Source of the DNA: Bacteroidales bacterium
GTDB lineage: Bacteria; Bacteroidota; Bacteroidia; Bacteroidales; VadinHA17
Reading direction: 5' to 3'
Assembly (NCBI GenBank): GCA_015486475.1
Contig: WFRO01000213.1
Location: 1-6,942 of the forward strand
DNA length: 6,942 bases
Positions 5,663-6,942 of this stretch are shown one piece after another (the first letter of the stretch is position 1; the number at the start of each line of letters is the position of its first letter). Below the pieces are notes generated by a model. It did no database searches and was not told where the DNA came from. It saw nothing but the letters and a program-made list of their open reading frames with translations. Both the position numbers and the translations under genes were made by a program.

Positions 5663-5670
5663 TAGCTTTG
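5663..5670 (+). promoter_or_regulatory. Candidate -7 promoter element for the Rieske-like lipoprotein gene
   Basis: TAGCTTTG matches TAnnTTTG exactly and lies 21 bases before the ATG at 5692, giving a leader of roughly 15 bases. It directly abuts the start codon of the divergent lysine-rich gene. No clear TTTG -33 box is seen at the usual distance, only a T run around 5643-5647. On the opposite strand TGCCTTTG (5689-5682) is a one-mismatch -7 candidate for the lysine-rich gene, so the two promoters would overlap. Confidence 0.45.
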
Positions 5671-5691
5671 CGGTCTTAAAACAAAGGCAGA

Positions 5692-6174
5692 ATGAAGCTC
5701 TACCCATTCACATATCCAAAGATAATCATTTTTATCTTAATGATCCTGCCGGTCGTGATGCCTTCCTCCTGTAAGACAGAGGAGAACGAGCGGATACCGG
5801 ATGTGTTCGTGGATTTCACCATCAACCTCAGCGATCCCATGTTCAATGATCTGACCGTCGCAGGGAACTCCGTGGTCATAACTTCTTCCTATGCGGGATC
5901 TGCTTCCGCCGGTTACGGGGGACACGGCATCATTGTTTATCGTGCTTCGGAATCCGAGTTCTATGCCTTTGACCGGACCTGTCCCTTTGAGGAGGCGCTT
6001 GACCAGGCAGTGGTCCTGAAGAATACGGGAGACATCACCCCCGAATGTCCGGAATGTCATTCCAAATATGTCCTCCCCAATTACGGGTATCCCACTTCCG
6101 ACAGTCCGTCCCGTTATCCTTTGAAGCTGTACCGCACCTCTTTCGACGGACAAACAGTGCATGTTTATAATTAA
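5692..6174 (+). CDS. Rieske-like lipoprotein with altered cluster ligands
   Basis: This 160-residue exported protein has a hydrophobic signal segment (about 9-22) and a probable lipidation site at Cys27 (PSSC-KTEE). The lipobox is imperfect, with Pro at -3. The rest resembles the small beta-barrel Rieske-like domain: GYGGHGIIVYRASESEFYAF, then DRTCPFE, a loop, ECPECHSKYVL, and a final PLKLYRTSFDGQTVHVYN strand pair. Canonical Rieske proteins use CxH and CxxH to bind a 2Fe-2S cluster. Here Phe99 replaces the first His, and the second motif reads C119-P-E-C122-H123. Potential ligands are therefore Cys97, Cys119, Cys122 and His123. It may bind a different metal site or have lost the cluster. The ATG is 29 bases from the divergent lysine-rich gene. 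The stop codon lies inside the downstream terminator stem. The role is unknown; fold assignment is moderately sure. Confidence 0.78.
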   Translation: MKLYPFTYPKIIIFILMILPVVMPSSCKTEENERIPDVFVDFTINLSDPMFNDLTVAGNSVVITSSYAGSASAGYGGHGIIVYRASESEFYAFDRTCPFEEALDQAVVLKNTGDITPECPECHSKYVLPNYGYPTSDSPSRYPLKLYRTSFDGQTVHVYN

Positions 6175-6205
6175 AAAAACGCGCAATAGTGCGCGTTTTT
6201 TTAAT
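6170..6205. terminator. Bidirectional intrinsic terminator between convergent genes
   Basis: A perfect 16-bp inverted repeat pairs ATTAAAAAAACGCGCA (6170-6185) with TGCGCGTTTTTTTAAT (6190-6205) around the 4-base loop ATAG. The GC core CGCGCA/TGCGCG is flanked by seven A and seven T, so either strand yields a GC hairpin followed by a U tract. It can end both the lipoprotein transcript and the convergent ahcY transcript. The lipoprotein TAA (6172-6174) is inside the left arm. Confidence 0.93.
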
Positions 6206-6219
6206 CTCTGTAGTTGTTC

Positions 6220-6942
6220 CTAATACCTGTAATGATCAGGCTTGTAAGGTCCTTCAACCGGGACCCCGATGTAATCGGCCTGTTCCTTGCTCAGCTTCGT
6301 CAGGCTCACGCCCAGCTGCGGCAGATGCAGTCGTGCCACCTCTTCATCCAGGTGTTTGGGCAGGCGGTAAACATCGATCGCATAATCATTTTTCCACAGC
6401 TCGATCTGGGCGAGGGTCTGGTTGGAGAAAGAATTGCTCATCACAAAGGAGGGGTGACCCGTGGCGCAACCCAGGTTCACCAGACGGCCTTCGGCCAGCA
6501 GGATGATGGAGTGACCGTCGGGAAAATGGTACTGATCCACCTGCGGCTTGATATTCTCCTTGCGGATGCCGGGATAGTTCTCCAGCTCATCCACCTGTAT
6601 CTCATTGTCAAAGTGTCCTATGTTACATACGATCGCCTGGTCTTTCATGCGGACCATGTGATCGATGGTGATGATATCCCTGTTGCCGGTAGCTGTGACG
6701 AAAATATCGGCAATATCCAGCGCCTCTTCGATCGTTTTCACCTCATACCCTTCCATGGCCGCCTGCAGGGCACAGATGGGATCGATCTCGGTGATGATCA
6801 CACGGGCGCCGAAGTTGCGCATCGACTGGGCCGATCCTTTGCCCACATCGCCGTAACCGCATACCACCACCACCTTGCCGGCCAGCATGATGTCCGTGGC
6901 CCGTTTGATACCGTCGGCCAGCGACTCACGGCATCCGTAGAG
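6220..6942 (-). CDS. ahcY: Adenosylhomocysteinase, C-terminal part (5' end outside window)
   Basis: This cytoplasmic NAD-dependent enzyme reversibly hydrolyses S-adenosyl-L-homocysteine to adenosine and homocysteine, removing a methyltransferase inhibitor in the methionine/SAM cycle. The frame is open at the right edge and ends in TAG (complement of 6220-6222), giving 240 visible residues. They begin with LYGCRESLADGIKRATD, followed directly by the Rossmann NAD-binding motif VVVVCGYGDVGKGSA (GxGxxG). Further conserved parts are ITEIDPICALQAAMEGYEV, FVTATGNRDIIT and CNIGHFDNEIQVD. The C-terminus is KPDHYRY, whose Lys and Tyr reach the NAD site of the neighbouring subunit in known structures. 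The substrate-binding N-terminal domain and any upstream regulatory RNA lie outside the window. The gene converges on the Rieske-like lipoprotein gene, with a shared terminator between them. Nothing suggests a pseudogene. Confidence 0.98.
   Translation of the reverse strand, partial: LYGCRESLADGIKRATDIMLAGKVVVVCGYGDVGKGSAQSMRNFGARVIITEIDPICALQAAMEGYEVKTIEEALDIADIFVTATGNRDIITIDHMVRMKDQAIVCNIGHFDNEIQVDELENYPGIRKENIKPQVDQYHFPDGHSIILLAEGRLVNLGCATGHPSFVMSNSFSNQTLAQIELWKNDYAIDVYRLPKHLDEEVARLHLPQLGVSLTKLSKEQADYIGVPVEGPYKPDHYRY

Noticed and set aside
4841..5665. Plus-strand frame of 274 codons rich in Phe and Leu, resembling a membrane protein
   Set aside because: It is the reverse complement of the Lys/Glu-rich minus-strand genes: Lys and Glu codons read backwards give Phe, Leu and Ser. 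Those genes have a signal peptide, a TM helix and sensible operon spacing.
5663..5707. Upstream in-frame start for the lysine-rich protein
   Set aside because: It would place MGRASFCLCFKTAKL before a complete signal peptide and overlap the divergent lipoprotein gene.

Overview
The window looks like ordinary chromosomal DNA of a Bacteroidota (Bacteroidetes) bacterium of moderate GC content. Three things point there. The protein families match this phylum: an S41 lipoprotein protease opening with a WYLWYDKMP-type segment, a small membrane protein ending in a KAVIYSEIMERKYF-type tail, and a secreted lysine-rich protein. No start codon has a convincing Shine-Dalgarno sequence. Several upstream regions carry the phylum's TAnnTTTG -7 promoter element. 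No transposase, phage, CRISPR, tRNA or rRNA gene is visible, and I see no new multi-gene system.

Layout. Positions 1-3375 hold a plus-strand run with gaps of only 10-11 bases: the 3' part of serS, an EamA/DMT transporter, an S41 protease lipoprotein and ruvC. A U-tailed hairpin after ruvC (3377-3405) probably ends this unit. The 240-base convergent gap 3376-3615 holds two short 7-bp tandem repeats and a symmetric palindromic element made of eight CTTTGCG-like heptads, four on each side. This is the most unusual structure in the window.

Positions 3616-5662 are minus strand. In transcription order they hold a secreted lysine-rich protein, a single-pass membrane protein with a Glu-rich tail, then after a 203-base gap greA and a HIT-family hydrolase. 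The gap has a well-formed promoter for greA, followed by a 12-bp hairpin with a U-rich 3' side in the greA leader. That arrangement resembles the attenuator-like greA leader of Escherichia coli.

A plus-strand lipoprotein with a Rieske-like but ligand-altered fold (5692-6174) diverges from the lysine-rich gene across only 29 bases. It converges on ahcY (6220 to the window edge, minus strand), and the two are separated by a perfect 16-bp bidirectional terminator.

Functionally, most of the content is housekeeping: serine tRNA charging, Holliday junction resolution, rescue of backtracked RNA polymerase, nucleotide phosphoramidate hydrolysis and S-adenosylhomocysteine recycling. Three envelope proteins of unknown role are mixed in.
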